From Linnemannia elongata (taxonomy: Eukaryota; Mortierellomycota; Mortierellomycetes; Mortierellales; Mortierellaceae): DNA of 64,000 nt. The stretch lies in assembly GCA_036320915.1 (NCBI GenBank), contig JAXBDG010000007.1:2480001-2544000 (forward strand), written 5' to 3'. Every line of letters starts with the position of its first letter. The stretch's first letter is position 1. A program made the position numbers and the translations under genes. The notes under the pieces are model-generated. The model was not told the DNA's origin. It saw only the letters and a list, made by a program, of their open reading frames with translations, and did no database searches. Shown piece by piece: positions 44,001 through 56,600 of the stretch.

Positions 44001-46366
44001 GGTGAACGCTATGGACAAGAACGATGGAGGTCAAGGTGGAGATGGAGCCGAGATCGAACACAGAGAGGGTGATCGGTAGCGGGTTCTCGGAAAACGTGTC
44101 ATCGCTTGTGATAGGAATCAGACGAGACTTGTGTTCGTGGATGGAGGCAAGGACCACAGACAGTCTCTTGAGGGATGTGCAACAGGCTGTCAGCACCAGG
44201 ACAAGAACATCAGCCTCGGAGAGCGTGTGGGAGTCGGTCAAGGTCAGGTCCGTGATACATTCCAGCGAGAGGCGCCCGGTAACATTGTCGACTTTCGGGA
44301 CCTTAGCGTTGACGTATGAGGGGCTCGTGTTACCGCTCTTGTACGACATTATAACATAGGATCCGTCCTTCATCTCCAATGACAAATCCTCGACCATCCT
44401 GCTCTGCTCAATAAAGGGCTCCACTACGTCCAAGATGGCCTCAAAGTCAGTCATATCCACACAGAGGCAGATCCTTGTGAGGTGAAGAGACGACTGTAGC
44501 AACCCGGACAGCATCGGAAACTCGCGTCGGTGAAGGAGGTCATGACTCATCGAGAGCATGGTAGCCTTGGAGGTGTTGGGCCATTTTCGGACACTGACAG
44601 CAAGACCCTCCCTGTTCCTGAGCTGGACTCGAAGGAAGCCATCTGTTGCCAGTTTCTGCTGTATTGTCTGAGACCGACTGTGAGGCGTTTGCTGGCTGTG
44701 CAGTGTCACAGAACTGCCGGTTTCCACACTGAGATCGACTTGCTGGAGACTGGATTGCTGGATAGCAAAAACAAGCTCCTTAAGATCTGCGGTCCAGTCC
44801 AAAAAGATATGGATGTGTTGGAGGAACGGTGAGGACGAGAGAGCCCAGTAGAAATCCGCCGCACGGGCTGTAGTCGCAATTCTGACCTTAGCAATTCCCA
44901 TGCGTTCGTTGAAGGTTCCGTTGTTGTCCTGGATCGCCCCGAGGACAGGTCGTCGTGTTGCCTCCGGATACAACTCGCTGTAATGTGTCGAGCACATCCA
45001 CCGGACATGACCCTCCTTGGCGGACGTAACCTTATGCAAGTCTCCTGGTGTGCGAGAGGAGATGTTTTCGGCACCGTCATAACTGTGACCCTCAAGGAAC
45101 GATCCTAACTCATCGAACATCTCCCGCTGAAGCCAACTAGCAATGTCAGGCCTGCAGACATCATCAGAAGAACTTGTCGGGCCAACAGGCGTCAACGAGA
45201 AGGTGAAGGTCCGTGCAGAGTTGAAGTTATGTCTCTGCTGTATCTTTTGCATGTGACTGATGGCAAAATCAACTCTCTCTTCGAAACTCTCCTTTCGTTC
45301 CTTTCCTCCTTCTTGAATTGCTCGGAACTGCAACAATCGAGGAACAACCATCCCACCCGCGGAGGCGCCAAACTTGACCATCTGGAGCAACGCCAACGTG
45401 TAAACACCGTACTTCTCCGTAAAAGCCGGCAAGTCGACAATCCTGTACCCCTCATGCTCGACAAGATGGACGTCGTGTGAAAGCGTCCTGTCGTTGCCTT
45501 TGCCATAGTTGTTGGTGGGTCTACGACTGTGCTCGCCACACTCACAGAGGTAGTAGAGTCGAAACTGATCCAGAAGTGCATTCGTGCTGCTATCTCTTGT
45601 CGGGAGGATGATGAAGAGACGTGGACTGGAGGCGTCTTGGAATTGGTATGTGTGTGTGAGGATATTCCTGCCTGGCAGGTAGTGAGAGAGGGTGTCGGAG
45701 ATGCTGAGTGCCTTTGCCAGACGGTAGTCGCTCATCTGGCGAGCTTCTCTCCTGCATGCGAGAGCAAGGTTGTACGAAGTGGAAGGGTGTGAGTTTTATG
45801 TCGCAGAAGAAAAAAAAAGGTATGTAGCAAAGCAAAAAAAAAGGACATGTGGCAAAGCAAAAAATTGTGGGAGGGAATTCACACGCATACACACACAATA
45901 ACAACCATGAAACAAAAAGCATTGATACGTACCGGAACTGTCTAGTGGGATAGAATGAAGTGTCGAAGGAATAGCTGGAATCATGTCCATCCACGGAGAG
46001 GATGACCTCCAACACTGCGTTCTCCTGGTATGCAATGCATAGCGGATCGATTCTAACTATCAAAACGGACGCGACAAAGAGCGTTTTGATTGTCAGCGTC
46101 GCTTTCTCAGGGACCTGTATCACACAACTTTGCCTTATCAATTGTGCACCAAAAACAAGGATGAATTACAAAAGTTCTTGTGTCTTGTCTTTATCAGAGA
46201 GGAAGGGCAGGATCGTGTCGCCGTGCTTGACGAGGTATGCGTTGGGGAAGGCGTTGGTGATATTTGTCCATGGGATGATGTATTGCAGGGTGGGGAGGTA
46301 ATAGATGGCTGGTACTTCTGCATCTGTGCCATCGCTGGCCTGGCAGGTTTGTGTTTTGGGGAACAT
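41059..46366 (-). CDS. Family gene B: CEC-core giant leucine-rich repeat protein (1669 aa)
   Basis: Three exons: 46366-46170, 46052-45933, 45751-41059; introns of 117 and 181 bp, both phase 2. The N-terminal module (residues 1-90) reads YIIPWTNITNAFPNAYLVKH, then LLIDPLCIAYQENAVLEVIL, like genes A and C. The core begins at about residue 150: RLFIILPTRD, then FRLYYLCECGEHS, HDVHLVEHEGY, FTEKYGVYTLALLQMVKFG. The remaining ~1400 residues contain repeated leucine-rich modules, each with a signature strand pair such as DFPLTKLNL...LVASLTLMV, EFPIQKLDLGKQ...ELMDLSLTV, or DLSETYLNLG. A Ser/Asp-rich loop near residue 1450 precedes a last LRR-like block (LRRLTLHNLQFS, then LDFLSLRSLNLE-type strands). 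No enzyme motif is visible. Likely a binding or scaffold protein; function unknown. Confidence 0.85.
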
Positions 46367-46821
46367 CGTGCGTGAGGGAATATGAAGGACTGGGGGTGAG
46401 AGAATGATGGAAGGTTGATAACGTTGATGAATAAAAGAAAAAAAAAAGAGAAGGAAGGAAGAGAGGGTGGGAGAAAATTAAGAAGGGTCGGTTGGCTGTT
46501 CGCATGTTCTTAACTCTTCGCCTTTTTTATACCATGAACAAAATGAACCGAAAAGAAAAACGACATGGCGCAGCTTGGGACATGAATGTCCTGTCGATCA
46601 AGTGTTGGGCTTTACAAATTTCAGTCATAGCTCAAGGAGGTCAAGGAAGGGACATGGTATATGTGTCAAGCCCTATTTTATAGTTTTTTACAGTCTCCCT
46701 TGTCAACCGACGTCTCAGTTTGCTCACAAAGAAGGCGCCAATGGGTATATCTACTTGCTCTCCGGATCCAGTGTGAGAATAATGAGACAGAAAGCAAAAA
46801 CTAGCAACACTAACCAGGGAT
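46367..46821. other. Spacer between gene B and the FAD monooxygenase
   Basis: 455 bp containing the promoter of gene B (minus strand) and the 3' flank of the monooxygenase, also minus strand. There is a GA-rich stretch at 46420-46480. No gene is seen. Confidence 0.5.
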
Positions 46822-48938
46822 TCAAATAGCAGCTGCAGAATCATGGGTGTCCCCGCAATCTTCGTCTGGCTGCGGTCTCTTGGCAAACAAGCTGGGCTGA
46901 GCTGCAGGTGGGGATGACCCAGTGTTGGTGATGAGCGGTAAAAAGTTGCATTGTGGCCTGTTCTCACTCGGGGTTAGCAGTTTACGCTCCGCCCAACCCG
47001 GCATCATCTTCACTCCCAGTCGAATCATCTTTGCCTTGTACGACTATCATAGCATGGCACATGGGCAATATCAAAGTTAGCATCAATTAATAGTTCATAA
47101 TGTTTCTCCTTTACGCCCTGTTCCTATAATTTTCTCCTTAGGAACACTTACAGTGGCGGTCATGTCCCTCAACGCCTTGCTCGAGTTGTAGGCTTCCTTT
47201 GCCCATGATATCCGCTCGTCCTTGTACGCTTGGAATGCATTTTCAATCTCCGAAGCAATGGGGTGGTCCGGAAGGGCATTGATGAGGTTGGCAAGGACTA
47301 TGGCGTCGTGCATCGCATTTGTTGCTCCTAGTCCACCTGCTGGATTGAACTATTGTTGTTGGAGTGTAGAAGGTCCATGTATTAGTACATCGTTCCTTAC
47401 GCCTGTCATGTATTACGGACCCTGTTCCTTGTCAATTTTTCCGATTTACCTTATGGCATGCTATTGAAAGTTATAAACAAGGAAAGCGCATCATGAGTAC
47501 TTTGCCTGCGGTACACAGAAATGTAATATTCCTCAAAGAACACCATGCTTTCTCACCATCTCCGATAAGGACCGTCCTGCAGTCATGCCACGTCTCAAAC
47601 ACCTTTTCCTCGAGCATGACCTTGGAGATGAACTCCTTGGGCGTCCAGTCGATCAAGTGTCCCATTGTAAGTGGTGTTGTGCCTCCACTGACAATAGGGA
47701 ATTCCCGCACTTGGTCACACATGACTTCTACTACCTCTGGCCCCCACTCTGAATTCCTGAAAGGGTCGTTGTCCCGCTTCGTTTTGTTGTCCAAGTAGAG
47801 AATGACTCTCCAAAGCACTGTCGACTGTTTCGTTGTCAGCACTGTCCACTATGCCATTGAAAACAAATCATACAAGAATTAGTCGAATCCCATGTCACAG
47901 ACATTTCACAAGTCAATTGCTATCCAGATACACCTTACAGAGTATCGCTTCTTTCGTCCGATGCAACTGACAAACTGGCACCTCTCCTCGCCAAGGAGAG
48001 GGAACTCGGCAGGGTCCAGAGGAACCGTCTGTCCCACTAGACAGACGGTGCTGAAGGGTAATGGTGTGTCGTCCGATGGTGGTAGCTTGCCCCTCTTCTT
48101 CATATCACGAAAGAGTCCTTGCCGCACTGCGCTGTATGCACCATCTGCCCCAATAAGAATATCCCCATTGATGACAGATCCATCTGAGCAACGAACAAGA
48201 ACTCCATTCCCGCCCTGGTGCATTGAAAGAACTTTCTTCCCGAGTTGTATCCGTTCCTGAGGAATTTGTCGAAGAAGGAGGTCGTAGAGCATCGGTCGGG
48301 AAATGAGGTATCCTCCTGCCCCAAATCTATTTTTTAACCAGCCATGGTTGTGGGATTAGAACCACAACACACACAAGATGAACAAACGACAATGATAAAC
48401 CTAAAGATCAATAACGTTGGGCAATCGTCATGGGTCCACTTCCTTTGCTGCGATCCGTGTTGTTCAAAAGCATGAACCTTTGTGAAGACACCACCTACAG
48501 TTCCTCCATGTTGGTCATGTTGATACAATACTCCGTCTCCCGATCCTCGTTGACTACCTGGATAATTTCTGCTCGCTTGGCCAGCGAGACAAACTCGTCA
48601 TAGATTTGACACTGCATAAACAACGGAGCTGTTGAGGGACTCAAGGCAATTCCCGCGCCTATCGTGGAAAAGAAAGTCCTGGTAAGTGCTACTGAACGAT
48701 ACAAGCACTGTCGTTGGCACGAAGGAGCACGCCTGATTCAATTGCGGTATTTCTCTTTACCTAATGGCTTGAAAACGGGAGCACGCTCGATGACTTCGTA
48801 GGGGATATCCGTCTTTTCCAAGAGCATCGCCAAGGTGAGCCCTCCTAGTCCTGCTCCGACGATAATAACCCTTGGACGCTTGTTGTGCATGAGTCTCCTG
48901 TCAGGCACCAGGTAGCCTAAGGGGTCGGTGTTGTTCAT
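46822..48938 (-). CDS. FAD-dependent monooxygenase (497 aa)
   Basis: Six exons: 48938-48761, 48658-48499, 48326-47939, 47848-47501, 47349-47152, 47043-46822. It is a class A flavoprotein hydroxylase of the UbiH/PHBH type. The N-terminal dinucleotide fold is RVIIVGAGLGGLTLAMLLE (GxGxxG at residues 28-33). The DG motif is DILIGADGAYSAVR. The FAD-ribityl region is VLIGDGEKAW... joined to FNPAGGLGATNAMHDAIVLA. These enzymes hydroxylate aromatic or other small molecules using NAD(P)H and O2; the substrate cannot be told. There is no membrane anchor. Oddity: relatives read GDACHK directly before FNPAGG, while here ~17 extra residues intervene. Those residues can be removed as a 51-bp GT-AG intron, leaving a 5-base exon, so the splice form at 47501-47560 is uncertain. 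Confidence 0.85.
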
Positions 48939-49967
48939 TCAGGTCAGCTGAGAGAATGTGAATGCAAAATGAGATGAATGTGAGAGTGAGAGGGGTATAA
49001 TGAGAGGAGAGATGTGTTGGTGGGTGTATGAGAAGTGAAGAAACGTGTGAAGGTAGGAGGGAAAAGGAATACGGTGGAAGGAAGAGAGAGAACAACAGGG
49101 GGTAGGCCGAGACTGAGCCTCGTCTGTTTGTTATTTTCTATGTGTTTTTGCTGTCTCTCTCCCGGGCCTCTCCTTCGCATGTACGCCCCTCTCCTTCCCA
49201 TGTATGCCCCTATTCTGTCACTTGGTTGTTGTGTGTGATGGTGTTATGCATCTAATTTCACCGTGCATTTCCCGCGACGACGAGCGCTTCCTTTTTTTTT
49301 TCTTTTTTTTGGTCCCAGGAGTGAGCAAACAAGAATGGGCTATATCCAGCACACTACGGACGATGTTAGCACCCATACAAGATCGTGGCTAGCCAGTGGA
49401 AAATTTACCTGAAACCTCGATCTACCACTCAAAAAATTAAAGTTATCAAATTGATCAGTCTCGGTTACTTGGGTGAGAAGTGGGTGTCAAGGAGCAATGC
49501 TGAGATGGTAGATCAATCCAAGATCTGGCAAAGAGGAAGAGAGATGGACTATTCCAATGCCTAGGTCAAAAGTGACGTAGAGAGAAAAAAAAATGAATCA
49601 AGCCCTGTAAACAGATACATCATCTACGTCGTGTATCTTTCAATGAGGCCATATTAACGATCAATTTGCAGTGCCATTTTTGGCCATGAAGCTCCCTAAA
49701 ACGTGTGTCAATACGTACTCTGGTCATTTTATATATATATTAGGCGCTCTTCGCATTCACCGTGTGTTTTCATTTATTTGATGACGATGTTCAAAGTGCG
49801 TTCGCTCGTGATAAGATCGTCTGACTACGACGGCGATGAAGGAGCTAAAGATAAAGTAGAATACAGGTATGAGAGGGATGTAGAGTAGATCCGTAAAAAA
49901 AAAAAAAGGTCGAAGTCGCCGAAAGAATGATAATTTATCTGCTACAATTTACCATTCGTTCTCTTGA
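48939..49967. other. Intergenic region
   Basis: About 1 kb: upstream region of the monooxygenase gene and downstream of the secreted-protein gene. It has GA-rich and T-rich tracts. No gene is supported. Confidence 0.55.
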
Positions 49968-50690
49968 TCAAAAGCCGACCTGAACTTGGACGCCCGCAGA
50001 TGTCCTCGCGTTTTTGAACGCAACCTTGCTAACACAATCGCCAAATTCGAAAGCGCCTGACAGGTCACCTTTAGTGCCGCCAACTGTCGAAGTGGGGATA
50101 CCAAAAGTAACCCACGTGTAGGGTAGAGCGCTACAAGGGTGCGTGCCTTCGTTCCAAGGGTAGTACTCCATAAAACCGGTCTTACTATTAGCGATTCCTT
50201 GGGTTCCACTCGGCAGCGTCCATATGCCGACATGGACCTTAGTGCCTGTCGTAGTATCAACCGAGGTTCCCGTCCAGGTCGTGCCACCGGTGTTCTCGAC
50301 AACCAAACTGAAGCCATTGGAGTAAGGTGCGCTGAACTCAACAGCGCAACTCACGCCAGGGCCACCATCAGCCCCAGTATGACAGTTGGGGTCGGTAGTC
50401 GTGGTACCGGGTATGAATGAAGAGAAAACTGCATGGATGACGGGCTTTCCGCTCGAGTCTAGCCGGGGCTGGAGGCCTGTGTATCCGACATGTTGTTGTT
50501 GACCAATGAAGCTAAACTGTTGGGCAAAGAAGTAGCCGGTCTTGTGAGGGGCTTGGCTGATGTCGAAAGGGAAAGTGATGTCCTTCAACCCGGAGCTGGG
50601 AGCATTCATGACATTCCAACTGATCCCAACGAGAGCGAAGACTGCTGAAGGCGAGTATAACGCGAGAACTGCGGCGGCAGTGAACTTCAT
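49968..50690 (-). CDS. Small secreted protein, DUF3472-like (240 aa)
   Basis: Single exon. MKFTAAAVLALYSPSAVFA is a signal peptide with likely cleavage after Ala19, so the mature protein is exported. The mature part is Gly/Thr-rich and beta-like, with FSFIGQQQHVGYTGLQPR, VIHAVFSSFIPG, HTGADGGPGVSCAVEFSAPY and KVHVGIWTLP. This resembles the DUF3472 family of extracellular proteins from memory; I could not check it. Four Cys remain after cleavage (in NCHTG, VSCAV, HPCSA, GDCVS), enough for two disulfides. No catalytic residues are evident. A TATAAAA box lies about 135 bp upstream of the start. It could be a wall-associated or effector-like protein. Confidence 0.75.
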   Translation of the reverse strand: MKFTAAAVLALYSPSAVFALVGISWNVMNAPSSGLKDITFPFDISQAPHKTGYFFAQQFSFIGQQQHVGYTGLQPRLDSSGKPVIHAVFSSFIPGTTTTDPNCHTGADGGPGVSCAVEFSAPYSNGFSLVVENTGGTTWTGTSVDTTTGTKVHVGIWTLPSGTQGIANSKTGFMEYYPWNEGTHPCSALPYTWVTFGIPTSTVGGTKGDLSGAFEFGDCVSKVAFKNARTSAGVQVQVGF

Positions 50691-50820
50691 CGTTATTTTT
50701 TAGTTGTCGGAGTACAGTTTTTCGTAGTAAGTGAAGAGGGTTGCGAGCAAAGAGGGTGCTGAGTGTGGTGGTAAGGAAATATTTTGTCTGTCGAAGGAGC
50801 AAATCTGGGCGGGGAAGAGC

Positions 50821-50828
50821 TATTTTAT
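50821..50828 (-). promoter_or_regulatory. TATA box of the secreted-protein gene
   Basis: TATAAAATA on the minus strand, about 130-137 bp upstream of the ATG at 50690. Confidence 0.5.
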
Positions 50829-51569
50829 ATGCAGTTGTGTGGGATCGAAGGCTTTGCCGGAATCTCTGGAAAAGGACAACGATTCCAGTTGGCTGCTTTC
50901 AAACGGGAGATGACAGGAGGTGATCAACAATTAGGAGGATATCAGTCCCATCCAAGGTTTGAAAAAAATTCTAGGAGAGGGAAGCAGACAAAGGATACTA
51001 TTGTTGCAGAATAAGGGGGATTGATTGAGGGGTGATAGAGTGGTCGCAGCACTCACAGTGGATGATGTTGATGCGCCATTGTACTTCAAGAGAGGGGAAC
51101 CCATTTCACGTTGGCATGACATGAAGTGGGTTTCCATCTCGTACAATGTTTATAAGCCGTCGGACAAGTCCTCGGCGAAAAGAGACAGTGGATTAAGTTA
51201 ATACTGTTGTCAGAATAATAGTACGTGCGCATTTTTTTTTTGTCGTGGCCGCTAAAACCCGAATAGCCCAGTTATTCATGACAACTTTTTTGTTCCACAC
51301 CCATGCAAACCCCGCTCATAACTGGATTAGCCGTTAATTTCTTCACTCATTTTCGTTGAAAGGCACTGTAATGCTCAATCAAACCACGCTGATATAAACA
51401 AAGACAGCTTACGTTGGCCTAATACTCTATAAAAGGACAAATAGCAAAAAGAACAACTCTTTCGCGTTTTACCGAAATATGCATAGCAACACTAGTATAA
51501 TCCTCTGTTCTACTGCGAATTCAAGTCGAGAGAAAGAGAGTTCTTCTGCAAAAGCATGAAGAATCAGAA

Positions 51570-51900
51570 TCAATGGACAACACCAAGGGACAAACCAAGG
51601 GACAACACCAAGGGACAAAATCGGGGGGCGGTACCAAGGGGGAACACCAAGGGGCAAATCAAGGAGAACATTACGAGAAAAATTCAAGAGATGATGAAAA
51701 ACCCAGAGATAGGAAAAAACCGAGCGACGGAAAAGATCAAAGACATGCTTGGAAGAGGAGGGGTGCTGGAGAGATTGGGAGCGACATGGGACAACATCAA
51801 GGGAAAACACCAAGCAAGACCACCAAGAAACACCGCCAAAGGACACATCCAAGGACACACATCGCCAAAGGGGCAACACTAAGGGACAAAACTAAAAGAC
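51570..51900. repeat. Degenerate GGGACAACACCAA tandem repeat
   Basis: Units of about 12-15 bases (GGGACAACACCAAG, GGGACAAACCAAG and variants) are recognisable, clearest at 51575-51665 and again at 51785-51895. Both strands have open frames because of this composition; I do not call them genes. Confidence 0.65.
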
Positions 51901-52791
51901 AAGGGATAACAGCAAGGGAAAATAAGGGGAAAGGGGGAGGGGGAAAATTCAAAGAAACTGGGGACAACGTTCACAAGCAAACACATCCATTGGCTTCGCG
52001 TGTCTCTTTCGTTCCTTTTTTTAACTCACTTCTCTCTTTTTTTTTTCAATCTCCAGTCTCCTCCTTTCTCTTTTGCCACTCTTTCCCTAACAATATCATG
52101 AACAACAACAACTAGTCATCACCAAGTTGAACACCTACAAAAACATCCTTTCCGTTCTTTTACCTCTCTCCTTTTTTTTTTCCTCCTTTCTTTCCTTCTT
52201 TCTTTCCTTTCTCCTTCCCTACTTTTTCGTTTCTTTCACTTTCTTCATTGACTGTTCCCCTTGTTTACTTGGTGTTTTCTTCCTTTCTTCAGTTATTTCC
52301 TTCTCTAGAACCTATCGTGCTACTTGTTACTGAGAGGAATAATATCAGTTGCCTTATGGGAATGGTTGTTAAAGCATGCGGCCTAGGCGTCACAATAGTA
52401 GAAAGGCCCTTGTGGCCACTACCGGGGAGGATATTAGAAGTATCTACCTCTTTCTCTCTGATCAAACAACAGCCGGAAAATTACTGGAACCAAGTGCCGT
52501 CGAGCGAAGACCGCGAAGCGCAAGCAAGGTTTTAAAAAACAAGGATCTGCTTGAAAATCGACTACCATACGGTGGAGTCACATAAGGATGCATTCCAAGC
52601 CTTATCGCTTCAAAGTCCTAATAAAGTGTGATTTTCACCCAGCATGCACACCTTTTGTGTTTTCGAGTGGACCAAAATTCACCTTGCAACTCTACTTTGA
52701 ATACAATCACTCAAACAGTTGCTTAACTGCCTCATAAACAATGGGAACAATATGGTATTTAATCGTAGAAAACGTAAGGGTTCGGCCTCGG

Positions 52792-53612
52792 CTAATCGTC
52801 ATCATTACCAGCAAGATCCACCCCCGAAAAGTCATGCACAGCAAACTCAACATCCTTCGAAATAAACCCCCTAAATTCCCTCATATCCTCGTCCTTCACA
52901 GCCCCAACAGCCGTCGTCACATCGTACTTCTTCAGAAACGAAAATGGCTCTCTTGCCTCTCCTCCTCCAAGATTCTTTGGACTTTGAACCTCGGCTTTGA
53001 CAAAGGGAATCAACGCCTTCATGGCTTCGTATTCTAGATCCAACTCTGTCGCTCGCCTGACAACAATCTTGGCCAATGCTGTAGCAGCAACAGTAGCCTC
53101 AGGATGATCCTTCTGCAAGAGCACCAACTCTGGACCAGATCGTCCTGGTCGCAATCTATACGACGCCTCCTTGCGCACAGCCGCTACTGCTCCAATTGCT
53201 GCTCTCCAAATGAGACGATACGAGTACTCAACCTCACCACCACTAGCCCACCGCTTATTACTCAACCGATCCAACAGGCCAAATACTCTCTGGACCGAGA
53301 CGTTCTTGGTATCCAACACAAGGCGATCAAACAGCCTGTACTTGTCCTCTTTCGAACGGTCCATCACCACTTCAATCTTCATCTCTCCTCCTTTTTGTCC
53401 TACACCACCACCGCTCGTCACCGTCACCATCCAATGCCGGTACAAGTTAACATCTCTGACAGACTCAAGGAGAACCTGGTCAGACATGTTCTCCAAATGG
53501 ACGGTGATTGTACGAGCCTCTTTTTCCAAGGTTGTCGAGATGAGGGTGACCGGAGAGGGAGCGGCAGATCCAGAAGTTGCCAGAACGATAGCCTTGGTGT
53601 CGATGGTTTTGC

Positions 53613-53679
<67 letters not shown>

Positions 53680-56600
53680 ATCGCTACTGGTGTCATTATT
53701 GTCGACAAGGGTTTGGAGGTCGATCCGTGTGACGCGGTAAAGCGATAGGAGGCTGGTTATCGAGGATGCGACTGTAAGGAAGTCAAAGAACTTATCGACT
53801 GGACAAACAAGAACCAAATGCTTGATATCACGACACTTGAGACTCGCCTCCGAAAGAATATCTTGAATGACCTTGTTGTTGATCGAGTTGTTGCTGTCGT
53901 TCTCCGTGTCATCAGTGGCCACCCCTGCCGCTGCCGACGGCGATGCCTTGGGAAGGATCGTCAACTTGATTGTATTCTGGCGCTGGAAACACAACGGCCA
54001 CTCAACTCCTGAAACATGAAACTCTGTTGTCTCTTCTCTACTCGGTCCAAAGTTCTGGATCCTGCGTCCGCTCTCCTGCAACAGCTGTCTCACTGGCGTA
54101 TTCTGATTAGGGGCCCACTTCACCAGTATCCCGTACCCATCCCATGACCTGAGATTCAAACTCAACAATCTCCCAAACGCCGTCGTCTCGCACAGCTTGT
54201 TGTATACGGGATCAATCACTGCAACTGACGGAAAGGACATCGCCAGATCAACGAGCTGCGGGCACATGAGCAACAGCTCCTTCATCTCTGAGAACTCATC
54301 CCAGCTGACAAAGTAATCTCCGAGATCCAACTTGCACAGCGGTAGGTCGTGGCTGATCAGCGTCGTCTTGGACTCATAGGTTCGGTGGCGGTAACGACGG
54401 AACCGTGGCGACATCTTGACATTGAGGTTCTTTTGGAACCGGGTTTGGAAGAGAAACAGGGCTGGGAATGGGCTACTGACGCCACAGTCGAACTCTAGAG
54501 TCTCTAGGTCGAGGTACGTACGAAGGACTCGGGCAAACTCTTTCTTGGTATAATCCGCGCTGCGCCAGGGATCGGTATCCTTGGGACGGATCGTGAGCTT
54601 CTTGACACTCGGCATCACAGCCAGCTCGTCCAGGAACTCGTCCGAGGTACGCAAAGCAACAGAATCGACGGCCGCAAATTTGTCCGCATACCGAATCGAC
54701 GCCTCAGTCCCGTTCTCAAGCTTCACGCAGCAATTCATAAGCGTCTTGTACTTTCGAAAAACTGCACCATAGAGCATAGTGGCCTTCTGAAGACCCGAAA
54801 CAGAATCGACCATCAGTGAGAGCTCCGTGAGATGCGGGCATGCCATGAGAACCTTCTTGAATGACGTAACCTCCTCCAGCGAGAACACCCGCTTCCCTAG
54901 ATCAATCTTCCTGAACGGCATCTCTAGCGTGAGCCTGGGTCCATTAATGGCGTCCTTGAAAACAAGACTCTGCAGACTCGGGTTATTCTCCGTCGCTACT
55001 TGAACAGCCCCAACCAGCTCCAACGTCTCCTCAGAAAAGGTCATCATCTTCAGTAAGGGTACATCCCACATCAAGATCGACTCTTTGAGCTGCGTCAGCG
55101 ACAACATCACTGAGGCCAGTCCACCCGACATGCCTCCTTTGCCTGCCCCTCCTGGCTTGAACCAAACCGACAAGGCGGAACCGTCTCTGGCATCATGGAG
55201 ATGCAACTCTGTGATCGATCCAAAGTAACCGACGTTCGAGCAGATAAACTTGAAAGCATCCAGCTTGGAGTGGACCTTGACTGTGAGGACAGAAAGCAAA
55301 GGGTTGAAGGCTGCGAGTTGCTGTATGATGTAGATGTTGTCTGCTGGAATCGAGTACCAGCTCAAGTCGAGAGTGGTGATAGGTAAAGAGTAGGTGATCC
55401 GGTTGGGCGAACGGTCAACGTGCCAGATCTGGATCTTCTCCAGCGTAGGGTGTTCATATGCGGCGTCCAAGGCTGCCAACAACGCGTCCGCATTCAGCGA
55501 CTCCTGACATGGTAGTTCTAACCGCTTGAGACCTGGAAATTCCTTGAGTGGTGCATAGACTAGACGTTCGGTTGCCAGAGAGCCATAACCAATAGAGACC
55601 TTCACGTCTGTCACATCTGGGAGTCGAACGACGTCGGAATCTTTGAACGCCACGGGTCTCAGCAACAGGGTGACGCCATCGGGGTCGGTCCAGTCCAATC
55701 CAATCGCCTCCATTCGCCCATCCTGCCGGATTCTAATAATCGACGAAGCGCGAACCTTGTCTTCTCGGTCCGATGATGTCCCGTCTCGTGTGTCGTCATC
55801 CTCGAGAACGCAATAAACTGCAAGGCCTGCTCCTTCGATCGCTGGATCTATCTCATCCGAGTCTGCGTCGCTGTCGTCCACTTCATCCCGATTCCGCTCG
55901 AGCAGTCGCATGTACGAGCCATACTGGATATAATCCTTGATGATGGCCGCGACGTCCTGCACCTCGTTCGGAAAATTCACAAACCGAATGACCCCAACAT
56001 CGCAGCAATGGCGAATGACATTGGTGGCAATCTCGGCGGCATGGGGCTTGTGGATGTCAGTACCAATGATGTCTACTCTCTGCAGCTCAGCCTTCGGTAA
56101 AAAGAAGGTAGCCTCGAGATCAGCATGCGTGACCTTCTGCGCTATGACCATGGGACCTTCCTCGCTCGCTGTCTCCAGAGAAAATTCCGCCGACGCATCC
56201 TGATGTCGGAATGAAAGTGTTGCCATCGGCATCCGTTCCTTAACCACAAGTTCATAGATCAGCTCAGCAACCTCGATAGACGCGACAGCCACAGAGAGTT
56301 TCTGGAGCATCGGCCTGGTTTGCACAAGCTCCTGAAGTTCCGCAATGTCATCGTCATCGACCTCGTACGAGGCGATGTCGAGAGCCTTGAGTGGTAGCTC
56401 GAACACCCTCTCCTTCCTACGTGGCGCATCGACATCACGCTCCACCAAGACCATTCGACATTCAACGGAGTGTCGGATGGCGGTTTGGTTCAGAATGTTG
56501 ACAATGAACAGGAGTTGACCAAAGCCATGGCCGAGCTTGAAGATTTGGAGGTGACGGTAGTGGCTCATCACCGAATCGGCAATCTGATTGATGCGGGTCC

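Larger units (their letters stand above)
50691..52791. other. Intergenic region with degenerate repeats
   Basis: About 2.1 kb without a supported gene. It includes the secreted-protein promoter, a G/A-rich degenerate repeat at about 51570-51900, and a C/T-rich stretch at 52000-52320. Confidence 0.55.

Noticed and set aside
51556..52115. Lys/Asn/Gly-rich plus-strand ORFs
   Set aside because: Composition follows from the GGGACAACACCAA repeat; the opposite strand is open as well for the same reason.
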